DNA of 64,000 nt from positions 3,596,001-3,660,000 of the forward strand of contig NZ_CP034464.1 of NCBI RefSeq assembly GCF_003955735.1, in the 5' to 3' direction. A program made the position numbers and the translations under genes. Position 1 is the stretch's first letter; the number at the start of each line of letters is the position of its first letter. Origin of the DNA: Undibacterium parvum (GTDB lineage Bacteria; Pseudomonadota; Gammaproteobacteria; Burkholderiales; Burkholderiaceae_D). Below, one piece after another: positions 33,594-42,371 of the stretch. The notes under the pieces are model-generated. The model had not been told where the DNA came from. It did no database searches and saw only the letters and a program-made list of their open reading frames with translations.

Positions 33594-34160
33594 ATGCGGC
33601 TATTTTCTAGCTTATTGATTGTTCTGTTGTGGTGTGTCTCGCCAGTCTCTGCTGGCGAGCGCTATAAAATTGACCCTGAACATAGTTACAGCAGTTTTGA
33701 GTATTCACACTGGGGCTTGTCTTTGCAGCGCGGGCGTTTTGATAAAAATGCTGGTTTTGTCGAGTTGGACCTGCCCGGTAAGAGTGGTGCTATCGGGTTC
33801 ACGATAGAGAGCAATTCGGTCAGTACCGGCTCAGAACTGTTCAACACGGCGATGCGCTCTGATAGTTTTTTTGATGCAGAGCGTTACCCTAAAATTTCGT
33901 TTAACTCCAGCAAACTCATTTTCGATCAAGAACAGCTGCGCCAGATCGAAGGCGTGCTGACGATCAAAGATATCAGCAAAAATGTAACGATAGAAGTGAC
34001 GCATTTTGCCTGTCGATTTATGTTTCTTTACATGAAGCAAGCATGCGGCGCGAATGGCAATACAAAAATTTTGCGTAGCGATTTCAAGATGGGCAGTTAC
34101 GCCCCCTTCGTAAGCGACGAGATCACTTTGTACTTTAACGTCGAAGGGATTAAGGAATGA
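33594..34160 (+). CDS. YceI family periplasmic protein
   Basis: The 188-residue protein has a signal peptide (SSLLIVLLWCVSPVSA) and the YceI lipocalin-like barrel: YKIDPEHSYSSFEYSHWGLS, FDKNAGFVELDLP, MRSDSFFDAERYPKISFNS and GVLTIKDISKNVTIEV. YceI proteins bind isoprenoid lipids in the periplasm. Two extra Cys residues (HFACRF, KQACGAN) may form a disulphide. It follows the exported methyltransferase gene and may share its transcript. Confidence 0.88.
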   Translation: MRLFSSLLIVLLWCVSPVSAGERYKIDPEHSYSSFEYSHWGLSLQRGRFDKNAGFVELDLPGKSGAIGFTIESNSVSTGSELFNTAMRSDSFFDAERYPKISFNSSKLIFDQEQLRQIEGVLTIKDISKNVTIEVTHFACRFMFLYMKQACGANGNTKILRSDFKMGSYAPFVSDEITLYFNVEGIKE

Positions 34161-34337
34161 TGCAGGCTGATACAGCGCCAGCACGATAGTATGGTTTTAA
34201 TACTAAAATTCTCTGGAATTTGCCTTTACAGCAGGACCTCACTCGGTGTCTAATTGTATTTTTTATATTTGTGGCGAACTTGCTGCCCTCGGCATCTTCC
34301 GAGATAACAGGTCTTGTCAGGATCACAGGAGATCGTA

Positions 34338-34847
34338 ATGAAATTTTCCCTCGCTTTAGTTTTGTCGCTAGCCTCTGTTAGTGTGTGCGCCGAGAGTCTG
34401 ACGCTCAATCTGATTGACGATAAAGGTGTGGTGAAATCGGCTGGTACGGTGCAGTACGAAGATACGCCTTATGGTTTATTGCTGACGCCACAACTGAGCG
34501 GAATTCCTGCCGGTTTGCATGGCTTTCATATTCACGACAAAGCGCAATGTGGACCTGCCGAAGTCGATGGTAAAGTGGTCACTGGTGCTGCCGCAGGCGG
34601 GCATTGGGATCCTGAAAAAACCGGTAAACATCTGGGGCCATATACCGACAAGGGACATAAGGGCGATTTGCCGGCCTTGTATGTGAATGCCGAGGGTGCT
34701 GCGATTTATCCGGTATTGGCGCCGCGCCTGAAGGTGGCGGATGTGCGCGGTCATTCTCTGATGTTGCATGCCGGTGGCGATAATCACGACGATCATCCTG
34801 CCAAATTGGGTGGTGGCGGTGCGCGTATGTTATGCGGCGTGTTTTAA
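34338..34847 (+). CDS. sodC: Periplasmic Cu/Zn superoxide dismutase
   Basis: The 169-residue protein has a signal peptide ([15 protein letters not shown]) and all copper and zinc ligands in the usual order: [39 protein letters not shown] and [16 protein letters not shown]; the conserved disulphide Cys pair is also kept (AQCG and MLCG). It converts superoxide to H2O2 and O2 in the periplasm. ATG 34338 follows CAGGAGATCGTA. A strong terminator closes the gene. Confidence 0.96.
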   Translation: MKFSLALVLSLASVSVCAESLTLNLIDDKGVVKSAGTVQYEDTPYGLLLTPQLSGIPAGLHGFHIHDKAQCGPAEVDGKVVTGAAAGGHWDPEKTGKHLGPYTDKGHKGDLPALYVNAEGAAIYPVLAPRLKVADVRGHSLMLHAGGDNHDDHPAKLGGGGARMLCGVF

Positions 34848-34875
34848 ATAATCGCGCAAGTTTTCGTCTTCAAAT

Positions 34876-34907
34876 AAAAATACCGGCGCCAGGCCGGTAT
34901 TTTTTTT
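34876..34907 (+). terminator. Intrinsic terminator after sodC
   Basis: AAAAATACCGGC and GCCGGTATTTTT pair around a short loop (GCCAG), followed by further T. It sits between convergent genes and can serve the cupin gene on the other strand. Confidence 0.9.
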
Positions 34908-34929
34908 GCATCTGGTACAGCCTTACTAC

Positions 34930-35247
34930 TTAGGCACGCGCAAATACTTTTACCAATTGCAAAGCTTCAGTGCCCAAGGCCTCGAAAGCATAAGAGCCAG
35001 CAGCCAGACTGACGAATTGACCGGCAGCCAGACGCAATTCGTGACCGTCTACGCTGGTCTTGCAAGCACCTGTCACTACATACAAAAAGAACTCGTGACC
35101 GGCTTTGACGGCGAACTGTTGTGCCGCTTCATAGGCATTGACATACAGCTTGAAGTTTTCTTCTGGCTGATGGTGGGCGCGTATCGCTGCCTCTGTGAGT
35201 GCGCCAGAGTCTGCCTCAGACCAGGTGAGTATGGATGGTGTTGTCAT
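34930..35247 (-). CDS. Small cupin-domain protein
   Basis: The 105-residue protein is one cupin barrel: AGHEFFLYVVTGACKTSVDGHELRL and AAGQFVSLAAGSYAFEAL (motif 1 and motif 2 regions). Only some of the usual His/Glu metal ligands are present (HEFF), so metal binding is uncertain. No signal peptide. It lies alone between the sodC terminator and a divergent acetyltransferase gene. Confidence 0.8.
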   Translation of the reverse strand: MTTPSILTWSEADSGALTEAAIRAHHQPEENFKLYVNAYEAAQQFAVKAGHEFFLYVVTGACKTSVDGHELRLAAGQFVSLAAGSYAFEALGTEALQLVKVFARA

Positions 35248-35445
35248 GATAAATCCTTATAAAATAATGCCAGTGTGGTGCCGCTGCCAACCGAGCTGAG
35301 TGCTCACCTGCTTGCTGCCCTAGGTTTTTCGCGATTTTTCCGCAAGATGCGGGAGTATAAAAGAAATCGGCCGATTCTCCTCATAATATTATTTTGATGT
35401 TACAGTGATAATTTCATTTCGACCAATTTTTACTAGGAACTTCGT

Positions 35446-35973
35446 ATGATCAAGGGAAGTTGTTTTCATCTGCGCCATCTCAAAAAAGACGAACTGCCAC
35501 GGTACACAGAATTAATTAACCATCCAGATAGCAAAGGCGATTATCTTCCTTTGGAAGTGATGTTGCCCGGCATGGTAGAACAGCGATTCGAGGAGCAATC
35601 ACGCTCCAAAGAAACGATGGAGATCTTTGTAATGATCGATGACGCCGGTAGCATCATCGGTCGTGTATTTCACTTTAAGACTGTGCCATATTTTAATTCT
35701 AGGGAAATAGGCTATGGCATGTTTGCACCAGCGTCACGCGGCAAGGGCATCATGAGTGAGGCGGTGCAATTGCTGAGCGATTATCTGTTCAATACCTTGC
35801 TGATTAACCGTCTCAACATCCATATGAATGTCGATAATATCGCCTCAGAAAAGGTGGCGATCAAATGCGGTTTTAAGATGGAGGGAATCGCCCGCGGTGC
35901 TGCGTTTAGCCGGGGCAAGCATTCCGATCTCAAGATGTATGCTTTGCTGCGCGATGAATGGGAACAGCGCTAA
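35446..35973 (+). CDS. GNAT acetyltransferase (RimJ/RimL type)
   Basis: The 175-residue protein has the GNAT fold: IGRVFHFKTVPYFNSREIGYGMFAP, the acetyl-CoA loop SRGKGIMSEAV and NRLNIHMNVDNIASEKVAIKCGFK near the C-terminus, which is typical of RimJ/RimL N-terminal acetyltransferases. AGGAAC lies upstream of the ATG. The acceptor is unknown. The gene is single; a ~170-bp inverted-repeat element starts 17 bases after it. Confidence 0.85.
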   Translation: MIKGSCFHLRHLKKDELPRYTELINHPDSKGDYLPLEVMLPGMVEQRFEEQSRSKETMEIFVMIDDAGSIIGRVFHFKTVPYFNSREIGYGMFAPASRGKGIMSEAVQLLSDYLFNTLLINRLNIHMNVDNIASEKVAIKCGFKMEGIARGAAFSRGKHSDLKMYALLRDEWEQR

Positions 35974-35990
35974 TTTACCTGTGTTTTAGC

Positions 35991-36162
35991 GTAACTGTTC
36001 AGCCTACTAGGAGCACGACAAAAAAACTAAGACCTCTCAACGCTGAGACGCCGAGACGCCGAGGAAAAACGGAGAACTACTTTGCCGTTCTCAGCGTCTC
36101 AGCGTCTCAGCGTCTCTGCGGTGAGTGGTTTTGACTTTCACCATAGTCGGCTGAACAGTAAC
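35991..36162. repeat. Inverted-repeat element IR170, copy 1
   Basis: The ends GTAACTGTTCAGCC and GGCTGAACAGTAAC are inverted. Inside, GACGCCGAGACGCCGAG-type units face CTCAGCGTCTCAGCGTCTC, so the element can fold into one long hairpin. A second copy with the same ends but ACAGAGAC-type units lies at 60516-60688. Confidence 0.75.
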
Positions 36163-36196
36163 GTTTTAGCCAGCATTATTCAATTTTCAAAAACGA

Positions 36197-36260
36197 TTGC
36201 GCAGTATCCATGCGGCTTGCAGCCGGATATTGGTCTGCAAGGCGCATGGATACTGCGCAA
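36197..36260. repeat. REP60 copy 7
   Basis: TTGCGCAGTATCCATGCG and CGCATGGATACTGCGCAA are perfect inverted arms. The core differs slightly from other copies (AGTATCC in place of ATATTCC), and both arms changed together, which indicates that pairing is conserved. Confidence 0.8.
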
Positions 36261-36287
36261 GTCAATTCGAAACTGGATTATTCGCCA

Positions 36288-36767
36288 CTACTTTTCGACG
36301 TAAGTGCCAGCCTTGAGCTCGGGCCAATTCTTGTCGGCATCTTTGACGTAGCCGGGAATATCTTTCTTCCATTTTTTCAGCACGACCGGGCTCAGATTAA
36401 GATACAGCTTGCCGTTTAATACCTTGTAAGCCGACGGATCGATTTCTGGCGTATAGCCTTGCGCCACACCGTAGGCGCAGTAGCCGCCGTATTGCGGTGC
36501 ATATTTCTCGGGGTCGGCTTTGAAGGCATCCAGGTTGGCCTGGCTGCTGAAGTGCCATTGCGCACCTTGCCAGGTTGTGCTTAAATCCTTGCGACCTTTG
36601 ACGGGTTTGTTTTGCTTGAAGTAGGCAACCGGGTCGTAGCCGCGGATCGCGCCTTCTTCCGTTGAAAATATCGGGGCGACGGCAAAAGCGCTGCCGCCTG
36701 CTATGACCAGCAATACAGTGCTGAACGCTTTGATCAAGGTGCTGCGTTTGGCGAGAGAAAATTTCAT
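36288..36767 (-). CDS. Exported YHS-domain protein
   Basis: The 159-residue protein has a signal peptide (IKAFSTVLLVIAGGSAFA) and a YHS domain, with IRGYDPVAYFKQNKPVKGR, WHFSSQANLDAFKADPEKYAP and YGGYCAYGVAQG. YHS domains bind metal or occur in copper-related and electron-transfer proteins; exported versions are common in proteobacteria. ATG 36767 follows AGGAGCACAG. It is monocistronic. Confidence 0.88.
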   Translation of the reverse strand: MKFSLAKRSTLIKAFSTVLLVIAGGSAFAVAPIFSTEEGAIRGYDPVAYFKQNKPVKGRKDLSTTWQGAQWHFSSQANLDAFKADPEKYAPQYGGYCAYGVAQGYTPEIDPSAYKVLNGKLYLNLSPVVLKKWKKDIPGYVKDADKNWPELKAGTYVEK

Positions 36768-36842
36768 GCTGTGCTCCTAAAAAAGTGGGGTGTTGTTTGG
36801 TCGGGCGCTTGAGGTATAACTTACCAAGGCGCGTTCATCTTT

Positions 36843-37565
36843 TTAACTGCTTTGCTCAAGGGCTAGTTCAAGTGCTGCGATATCGTCCATCAGGCTAATC
36901 GGGTGATAGCACAGGACTTCTATGCTCTGATCGGCAAAAACACTGCGCCTATCGCGGGTTGAGCAAAGGTTTTGCATGATCTGATCACGTTGCTGCAAGA
37001 GTGCCAGTATCGGGGCGCGATACAGAGTGATGAGCGCTTGTAAAAACTGATTAATCCGCTTGAGTTGTGGATTGCTCTGTCTGGTTTTAATTTGAAACTG
37101 CTCAAGGCCAGCCACGCAGTCGGCGTAATTGAGCCATGGGCCCTTGGTGACCCAGCGGTTCACCAGAAAAAAACCACTAGGTACGCCTAGGGCATTCATC
37201 GATACCGCCAACAGATGGGCCGGGGCAGCTGAGTAGCGCGGATTGGCGCGGCGCATGCCCAACTCTTCTGCGTGGACAAATAAATGGAAATGTCCATGTT
37301 CGGCAAATGGCCGTTGCAGCCCCGGATGAGCATGATAGAAATACTGCGAGGCGTGCTGATTGTCGCGCACATCATTCTCGGGATAATGCTGCCACTCGAT
37401 AAAGTCTTGTTTGGCGATGATAGCCTGAACCACCTGACAATCTCGCTCGGCCAGATCCTGCATGCTGTTCACCAGTCGGGTGGCGGCGCGGTAGCACAGT
37501 TTGAGCTGCGCGGCGCTCAGCGTGCTCCAATCGGGCGCAGATGTTAAGACTAAGGGCAGTCGCAT
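36843..37565 (-). CDS. Conserved hypothetical protein with His-rich EHGHFHLF motif (DUF6969-like)
   Basis: The 240-residue protein is soluble and helical. A central segment YFYHAHPG... and EHGHFHLFVHAEE, with several His residues, may bind a metal; it resembles the DUF6969 family as far as I recall. No signal peptide. It lies 77 bases downstream of the Cys-rich repeat protein gene on the same strand, so they may be co-transcribed and functionally linked. Confidence 0.65.
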   Translation of the reverse strand: MRLPLVLTSAPDWSTLSAAQLKLCYRAATRLVNSMQDLAERDCQVVQAIIAKQDFIEWQHYPENDVRDNQHASQYFYHAHPGLQRPFAEHGHFHLFVHAEELGMRRANPRYSAAPAHLLAVSMNALGVPSGFFLVNRWVTKGPWLNYADCVAGLEQFQIKTRQSNPQLKRINQFLQALITLYRAPILALLQQRDQIMQNLCSTRDRRSVFADQSIEVLCYHPISLMDDIAALELALEQSS

Positions 37566-37642
37566 AATGCAAAACGGTTTAGGTGGAAGGGCAAGGCGAA
37601 TTTTGCTGGCGCACTGGTAGCGCCAGCAAGGCTAAGAGAAGA

Positions 37643-37951
37643 TTACTTCTTCGCTGCGCAGCAGCCTTTTTTGGCGGCGCAACAAGCTTTTTTCGCAGCA
37701 CAGCAACCCTTTTTAGCACTAGACTTTTTGGCGGAACAAGATTTTTTCGCCGCACAGCAGCCTTTCTTCGCGCCACAGCAAGCTTTTTTGGCCGCGCAAC
37801 AGCCTTTTTTAGCAGAACAGCCAGCAACTTTTGCCGAGCAGCCGGCGGCGGCGCAAGTTGCCATGGCAGGCGCTGCCGCCATCGCTGCAGCAGCAACGAC
37901 AGAAGCGGAAATGATGTTTTTCAGGGACTTGCTCAGGGAAGTAGATTTCAT
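37643..37951 (-). CDS. Exported Cys/Lys/Ala heptad-repeat protein
   Basis: The 102-residue protein has a signal peptide (IISASVVAAAAMAAAPAMA) and then a mature part of about 70 residues with 16 Cys, made almost wholly from units of the form KKGCCAA, KKACCAA or KKSCSA. ATG 37951 follows GGAGTCACAC. The composition suggests metal binding in the periplasm, like a metallothionein, or a substrate for peptide modification; neither is proven. A gene for a His-rich protein follows. Complementary-strand frames over it are composition shadows. Confidence 0.75.
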   Translation of the reverse strand: MKSTSLSKSLKNIISASVVAAAAMAAAPAMATCAAAGCSAKVAGCSAKKGCCAAKKACCGAKKGCCAAKKSCSAKKSSAKKGCCAAKKACCAAKKGCCAAKK

Positions 37952-38150
37952 GTGTGACTCCAATTAAATAAAATTAAATGTTAAGAAAAAGCCCGTAGCG
38001 GGGCGCTGACTGTGTTGCTTGCTTATTGCTACAGGATTGAGTCGCGTCAGCATTCTGAAACTTACACCTTGCGTTAAATAAAATGGTTTATTTTTTGATA
38101 AACGGGGATTTAATGTCACGACGTGGGTGAAAATGAGACTAAAATAATCA

Positions 38151-38165
38151 TAGACGACTGGTCTA
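38151..38165. promoter_or_regulatory. TetR-family operator 1
   Basis: TAGACGACTGGTCTA is a palindrome with arms TAGAC and GTCTA. It lies 22 bases before the TetR gene. The same arms with the same 5-base centre length recur at 38854, before yqhD. Confidence 0.85.
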
Positions 38166-38186
38166 ATTTGATTTATAGTTCGCTCC

Positions 38187-38780
38187 ATGAATACTCCACG
38201 CACCAATGTCAGACAGCACATACTCGATACCGCCAAGCCCATTATTCTGGGCAAAGGATTTTCTGTGGTTGGTCTCAATGAGGTCTTGAGTGCTGCCGCG
38301 GTGCCTAAGGGCTCTTTCTATCATTACTTCAAATCCAAAGAATTATTTGGTGAGGCGCTGTTAGAAAGCTATTTTTCTGACTATCTCGAGTACCTCGATA
38401 AGTTACTGAATAATCAGGCGCTACCGGCTGCCGAGCGTTTGATGAGCTATTGGCGCGGTTGGTTAGAATCACAAGCCAGTTGCGACATGCAGGGTAAGTG
38501 CCTGGCGGTGAAGTTAGGCGGTGAGGTCTCTGATTTGTCGGAAGCCATGCGCCTGGCCTTGCATCAGGGTACCGATCAGATTATCGATAGGCTGGCGGTT
38601 TGTATTGATGCCGCCATGGCGGACGGTTCGCTGAGTGGCAAAATCGACGCCCATCATACGGCGCAGACCTTGTATGAAATGTGGTTGGGCGCGACCTTGT
38701 TGAGCAAGATGCGACGCGACCGCAGCGCCATGGATGGCGCCATGCTGGCAACCCTGAGTTTATTGAATTTAGCGAAGTAG
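38187..38780 (+). CDS. TetR-family repressor of the electrophile-detoxification cluster (NemR/AcuR-like)
   Basis: The 197-residue protein has an N-terminal helix-turn-helix (about 10-55: LSAAAVPKGSFYHYFKSKELF) and a ligand domain with a Cys cluster (ASCDMQGKCLAV, and AVCIDA). In NemR-type repressors such Cys residues react with electrophiles and relieve repression. It is followed by yqhD, curA, nemA and more. Palindromes before itself and before yqhD suggest autoregulation and control of the cluster. Confidence 0.88.
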   Translation: MNTPRTNVRQHILDTAKPIILGKGFSVVGLNEVLSAAAVPKGSFYHYFKSKELFGEALLESYFSDYLEYLDKLLNNQALPAAERLMSYWRGWLESQASCDMQGKCLAVKLGGEVSDLSEAMRLALHQGTDQIIDRLAVCIDAAMADGSLSGKIDAHHTAQTLYEMWLGATLLSKMRRDRSAMDGAMLATLSLLNLAK

Positions 38781-38853
38781 TTTGTAATGTGATGGGCGCT
38801 AGTGTTTAAGGAGGGCGAACCCGAAAAGTTCGCTTAATTTTTTGCCGTAGAGC

Positions 38854-38868
38854 TAGACGACCAGTCTA
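38854..38868. promoter_or_regulatory. TetR-family operator 2 (before yqhD)
   Basis: TAGACGACCAGTCTA has the same arms as operator 1 and lies 40 bases before the yqhD start. The flank TAATTTGA is also shared between the two sites, which may include part of the promoter. Confidence 0.85.
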
Positions 38869-38907
38869 ATTTGAGTCTTAGTAAAATTGAAAAAGAAAGA
38901 GAAACCT

Positions 38908-40065
38908 ATGCGAAATTTTGAATTCTACAATCCGACCAAGATTGTTTTTGGTGCCAATACCATCGCTAAACTGGCTGATCTGGTGCCTGCCACTGCAAAA
39001 GTATTGATACTGTACGGTGGCAACAGCGCCAAGACTACCGGTACTTTGGATGAAGTCAAAGCGGCTCTGGGCACGCGTGTGGTTATGGAGTTTGCCGGCA
39101 TAGAGCCTAATCCCAGTTACGAAACCATGATGCAGGCGGTCGAGCTGGTGCGGCGCGAAAAGCTCGACTTCTTGCTGGCCGTCGGTGGTGGTTCGGTAAT
39201 CGATGGCACTAAATTTGTCGCAGCTGCGGTCGGTTTTGACGGCGAGCCTTGGGAGATCATGCAAAAGCGCGGACGCAATGTGAAGAGCGCACTGCCTTTC
39301 GGAACTGTGCTGACCTTGCCGGCGACCGGTTCGGAAATGAACAGCGGCGGCGTCATCATGCGCAAGTCTACCCACGAGAAATTTTCCTTCATGAATCGCC
39401 TGGTGTTTCCGCAGTTTTCTATCCTCGATCCGAGCAAAACTTATACCTTGCCGAAAACCCAGATTGCTAACGGGATAGCCGATGCCTTCGTGCATACGAT
39501 AGAGCAGTATCTGACTTTCCCGGTGCAGGCTTTACCGCAAGACCGCTTTGCCGAAGGCTTGTTGCAGAGTCTGATAGAGATCGCGCCGCAAGCGATGTCT
39601 ATGGAGCCAGACTACGACAATCGTGCCAATCTGATGTGGGTGGCGACCCTGGCATTGAACGGCTTGATCGGTGCCGGTGTGCCACAAGACTGGGCTACCC
39701 ATATGATAGGGCACGAGATTACCGCCCTGTATGGCATTGATCATGCGCGCACGCTGGCACTGGTGTTGCCATCCGTACTCAATGTGCAGCGTGAACAGAA
39801 ACGCGCCAAATTGCTGCAATACGCGGAGCGCGTCTGGCACATCACCGACGGCAGCGAAGAGCAGCGCATCGATGCCGCCATTGTGCGTACCCGTGAATTT
39901 TTTGAGAGTTTAGGAATCAAGACCCGCCTGTCCGAATACCAGCTAGGGGAAGAGTCTATCCTTGCCATTCTGGCGCAGTTAGAGGCGCATGGCATGACCG
40001 CCTTAGGCGAACATCAGGATGTGACGCTAGAGCGCACTCGCGTGATTTTGCAGCAGGCGCTTTAA
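38908..40065 (+). CDS. yqhD: Iron/zinc-dependent alcohol dehydrogenase (YqhD-like aldehyde reductase)
   Basis: The 385-residue protein belongs to group III metal-dependent alcohol dehydrogenases: FYNPTKIVFGANTIAKL, ILYGGNSAKTTG, LLAVGGGSVIDGTKF and the metal site ATHMIGHEITALYGIDHARTLA. YqhD reduces short toxic aldehydes with NADPH. ATG 38908 is preferred to an upstream TTG because it gives the family start. It opens the detoxification operon under operator 2. Confidence 0.92.
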   Translation: MRNFEFYNPTKIVFGANTIAKLADLVPATAKVLILYGGNSAKTTGTLDEVKAALGTRVVMEFAGIEPNPSYETMMQAVELVRREKLDFLLAVGGGSVIDGTKFVAAAVGFDGEPWEIMQKRGRNVKSALPFGTVLTLPATGSEMNSGGVIMRKSTHEKFSFMNRLVFPQFSILDPSKTYTLPKTQIANGIADAFVHTIEQYLTFPVQALPQDRFAEGLLQSLIEIAPQAMSMEPDYDNRANLMWVATLALNGLIGAGVPQDWATHMIGHEITALYGIDHARTLALVLPSVLNVQREQKRAKLLQYAERVWHITDGSEEQRIDAAIVRTREFFESLGIKTRLSEYQLGEESILAILAQLEAHGMTALGEHQDVTLERTRVILQQAL

Positions 40066-40117
40066 AAATAGCCGCAGTCTTTTTAAGTTCACATAATTAT
40101 ATTTTTAGGTTACTAAC

Positions 40118-41161
40118 ATGTCCAATCAAACTCTCAATCGCCAGATTACCTTGCACTCACGCCCAGTCGGTGCTCCCACTGCCGCTAACTTTGAATTAAA
40201 ACAGAGTGCCGTCGCCAGCCCGGTCGCAGGCCAGGTGTTATTACGTAGCCTGTATCTGTCGCTTGATCCCTACATGCGTGGTCGTATGAGCGACGCCAAG
40301 TCTTACGCTGCGCCGGTAGCGCTAGGTGAAGTGATGCTGGGTGCGACCGTGTCGCGCGTGGTGAGCTCGCAGCATCCCGATTATGCCGAGGGTGAGCTGG
40401 TACTGGCCTATAGCGGCTGGCAAGACTATGCGATCTCTGATGGCGTAGGCTTGAGCAAGCTTGGCTCCATGGCACGTCCTTCGCTGGCACTAGGCGCACT
40501 GGGCATGCCGGGCTTTACTGCCTACATGGGTTTGCTCGATATCGGCTTACCTAAAGCCGGCGAAACCGTGGTGGTGGCTGCCGCTAGTGGTGCGGTCGGC
40601 TCGATAGTGGGGCAGATTGCCAAACTCAAGGGCTGCTATATAGTCGGTATTGCCGGTGGTGCCGACAAGTGCCGCTCGGTGGTGGAAGAGCTCGGTTTTG
40701 ATGTCTGTATCGATCATCGCAGTGCAGACTTCAAGCAGCAATTGGCTGCGGCTTGCCCTAAAGGCATAGACGTGTATTTTGAAAACGTCGGTGGCGCCGT
40801 GTTTGATGCCGTTTTGCCTTTGCTGAATGCGGCAGCGCGCATCCCTGTGTGCGGCCTGATCGCCAATTACAACGACACCGCTTTGCCGGAAGGCCCGGAT
40901 CGCTTGGGTTTGCTGGCCCGCACGATACTGACCAAGCGCATCAAGATGCAAGGTTTTATTATTTTTGACGATTACGGACATCGTTACCCGGAGTTTTTTG
41001 CGCAGATGAGTAGTTGGTTGCAAGCCGGCCAAATCAAATTCCGCGAAGACATCGTAGCCGGTCTGGAGCAAGCACCGCAGGCGTTTATCGGACTGTTAGA
41101 GGGCAAAAACTTTGGCAAGCTCATCGTCCAGATCGCCAGCGACGATGAGCTTAAGGCTTGA
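40118..41161 (+). CDS. curA: NADPH-dependent medium-chain reductase (CurA-like)
   Basis: The 347-residue protein is a zinc-free medium-chain dehydrogenase/reductase. SLDPYMRGRMSD, LGALGMPGFTAYMGL and VVAAASGAVGSIVGQIAKL (dinucleotide loop) are typical of CurA and prostaglandin-reductase-like enzymes, which reduce alkenal/one double bonds. It follows yqhD by 52 bases. The TetR control suggests a role against reactive enones. Confidence 0.9.
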   Translation: MSNQTLNRQITLHSRPVGAPTAANFELKQSAVASPVAGQVLLRSLYLSLDPYMRGRMSDAKSYAAPVALGEVMLGATVSRVVSSQHPDYAEGELVLAYSGWQDYAISDGVGLSKLGSMARPSLALGALGMPGFTAYMGLLDIGLPKAGETVVVAAASGAVGSIVGQIAKLKGCYIVGIAGGADKCRSVVEELGFDVCIDHRSADFKQQLAAACPKGIDVYFENVGGAVFDAVLPLLNAAARIPVCGLIANYNDTALPEGPDRLGLLARTILTKRIKMQGFIIFDDYGHRYPEFFAQMSSWLQAGQIKFREDIVAGLEQAPQAFIGLLEGKNFGKLIVQIASDDELKA

Positions 41162-41239
41162 GCCTGTTTAAGTGTTGATTAAGCCGCAAAGATTACTTTT
41201 TAAATTATCCAAATCACCGAAATTACACGAGGAACCACC

Positions 41240-42304
41240 ATGTTATTTACACCTTTAAAAGCTGGCGCATTCACCTTAGCTAACCGCATGCTGATGGCGC
41301 CGTTGACGCGCGCCCGCGCTGATCTGGCACATATGCCCAATGAATTAATGGCCGAGTATTATGCGCAGCGCGCCAGTGCCGGTCTGATCATCACTGAATG
41401 CACCATGATTGCCCCGAATACCTCGGCCTTTGTCACCGAACCAGGCATTTACACGCCTGAGCATGTGGCGGCATGGAGACAAGTTACCGACGCGGTGCAT
41501 GCCAAAGGCGGGCAAATCGTGATGCAAATCTGGCACGCTGGGCGCGCCGCCCATCCAGCGAATAATCACGGTGTGGAAAGCGTGGCTCCTAGCGCCATCG
41601 CCATTAGCGGCGAGGTCCAGACACTGATAGGTAAAGTGGAGCAAGCTGTGCCACGCGCCTTAACTAGCGAAGAAATCCCTGAGTTGGTCGCGGCCTTTGC
41701 GGCGGCTGCCAAAAGCGCGATCGAGGCTGGCTTTGATGGGGTAGAAGTACACGCTGCCAACGGCTATCTGATTGATCAATTTTTGCGTGATGGCTCAAAT
41801 CAGCGTACCGACAACTACGGCGGCTCTATCGAAAACCGCGCACGCTTTTTATTCGAAATTTTGACAGCAGTCAGTGCGGCCATAGGATCTGAGCGGGTCG
41901 GTCTGCGTCTGTCGCCTTTGAACAGCTACAACAGCATGATAGACAGCGATCCGCTGGCATGGATAGAATTTTTAAGCACACGTTTAAATGATTACAAACT
42001 GGCCTATCTGCATTTGATGCGCGCTGATTTTTTCCAACAGCAAAATGGTGACGTCATGCCTATCGCGCGCGCGCATTACAAGGGTGTACTGATAGGAAAT
42101 ATGGGCTATAGCAGTGCAGAAGCCGAGGCTGCGATACGTGATAACAAACTTGATGCGGTCGCCTTCGGTACCGGCTTTTTGGCCAATCCAGATTTACCTG
42201 CTCGTGTTAAAGCTGGCGTGGCACTCAATGCTCCGGATCAGACAACGTTTTACACCCCGGGCGCTAAGGGTTACACCGATTACCCTAGTATGCAAGCGGC
42301 CTGA
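41240..42304 (+). CDS. nemA: Old-yellow-enzyme alkene reductase (NemA-like)
   Basis: The 354-residue FMN enzyme starts LFTPLKAGAFTLANRMLMAPLTRARA and has MQIWHAGR, GFDGVEVHAANGYLIDQFLRD and NRARFLFEI. It reduces activated C=C bonds of electrophiles with NADPH. The gene sits 78 bases after curA and follows an RBS-like GAGGAACCACC. The gene neighbourhood parallels nemR-nemA of enterobacteria. Confidence 0.93.
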   Translation: MLFTPLKAGAFTLANRMLMAPLTRARADLAHMPNELMAEYYAQRASAGLIITECTMIAPNTSAFVTEPGIYTPEHVAAWRQVTDAVHAKGGQIVMQIWHAGRAAHPANNHGVESVAPSAIAISGEVQTLIGKVEQAVPRALTSEEIPELVAAFAAAAKSAIEAGFDGVEVHAANGYLIDQFLRDGSNQRTDNYGGSIENRARFLFEILTAVSAAIGSERVGLRLSPLNSYNSMIDSDPLAWIEFLSTRLNDYKLAYLHLMRADFFQQQNGDVMPIARAHYKGVLIGNMGYSSAEAEAAIRDNKLDAVAFGTGFLANPDLPARVKAGVALNAPDQTTFYTPGAKGYTDYPSMQAA

Positions 42305-42371
42305 GCTCGTTAAAACTTAGCTCACATCGACCTCACATCGACCTCACACTTTTTTTATTCAAGGATATAAC

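Noticed and set aside
37671..37967. Two long plus-strand frames opposite the Cys-repeat gene
   Set aside because: They arise from the regular heptad repeat on the other strand. The minus frame has a ribosome binding site and signal peptide; these do not.
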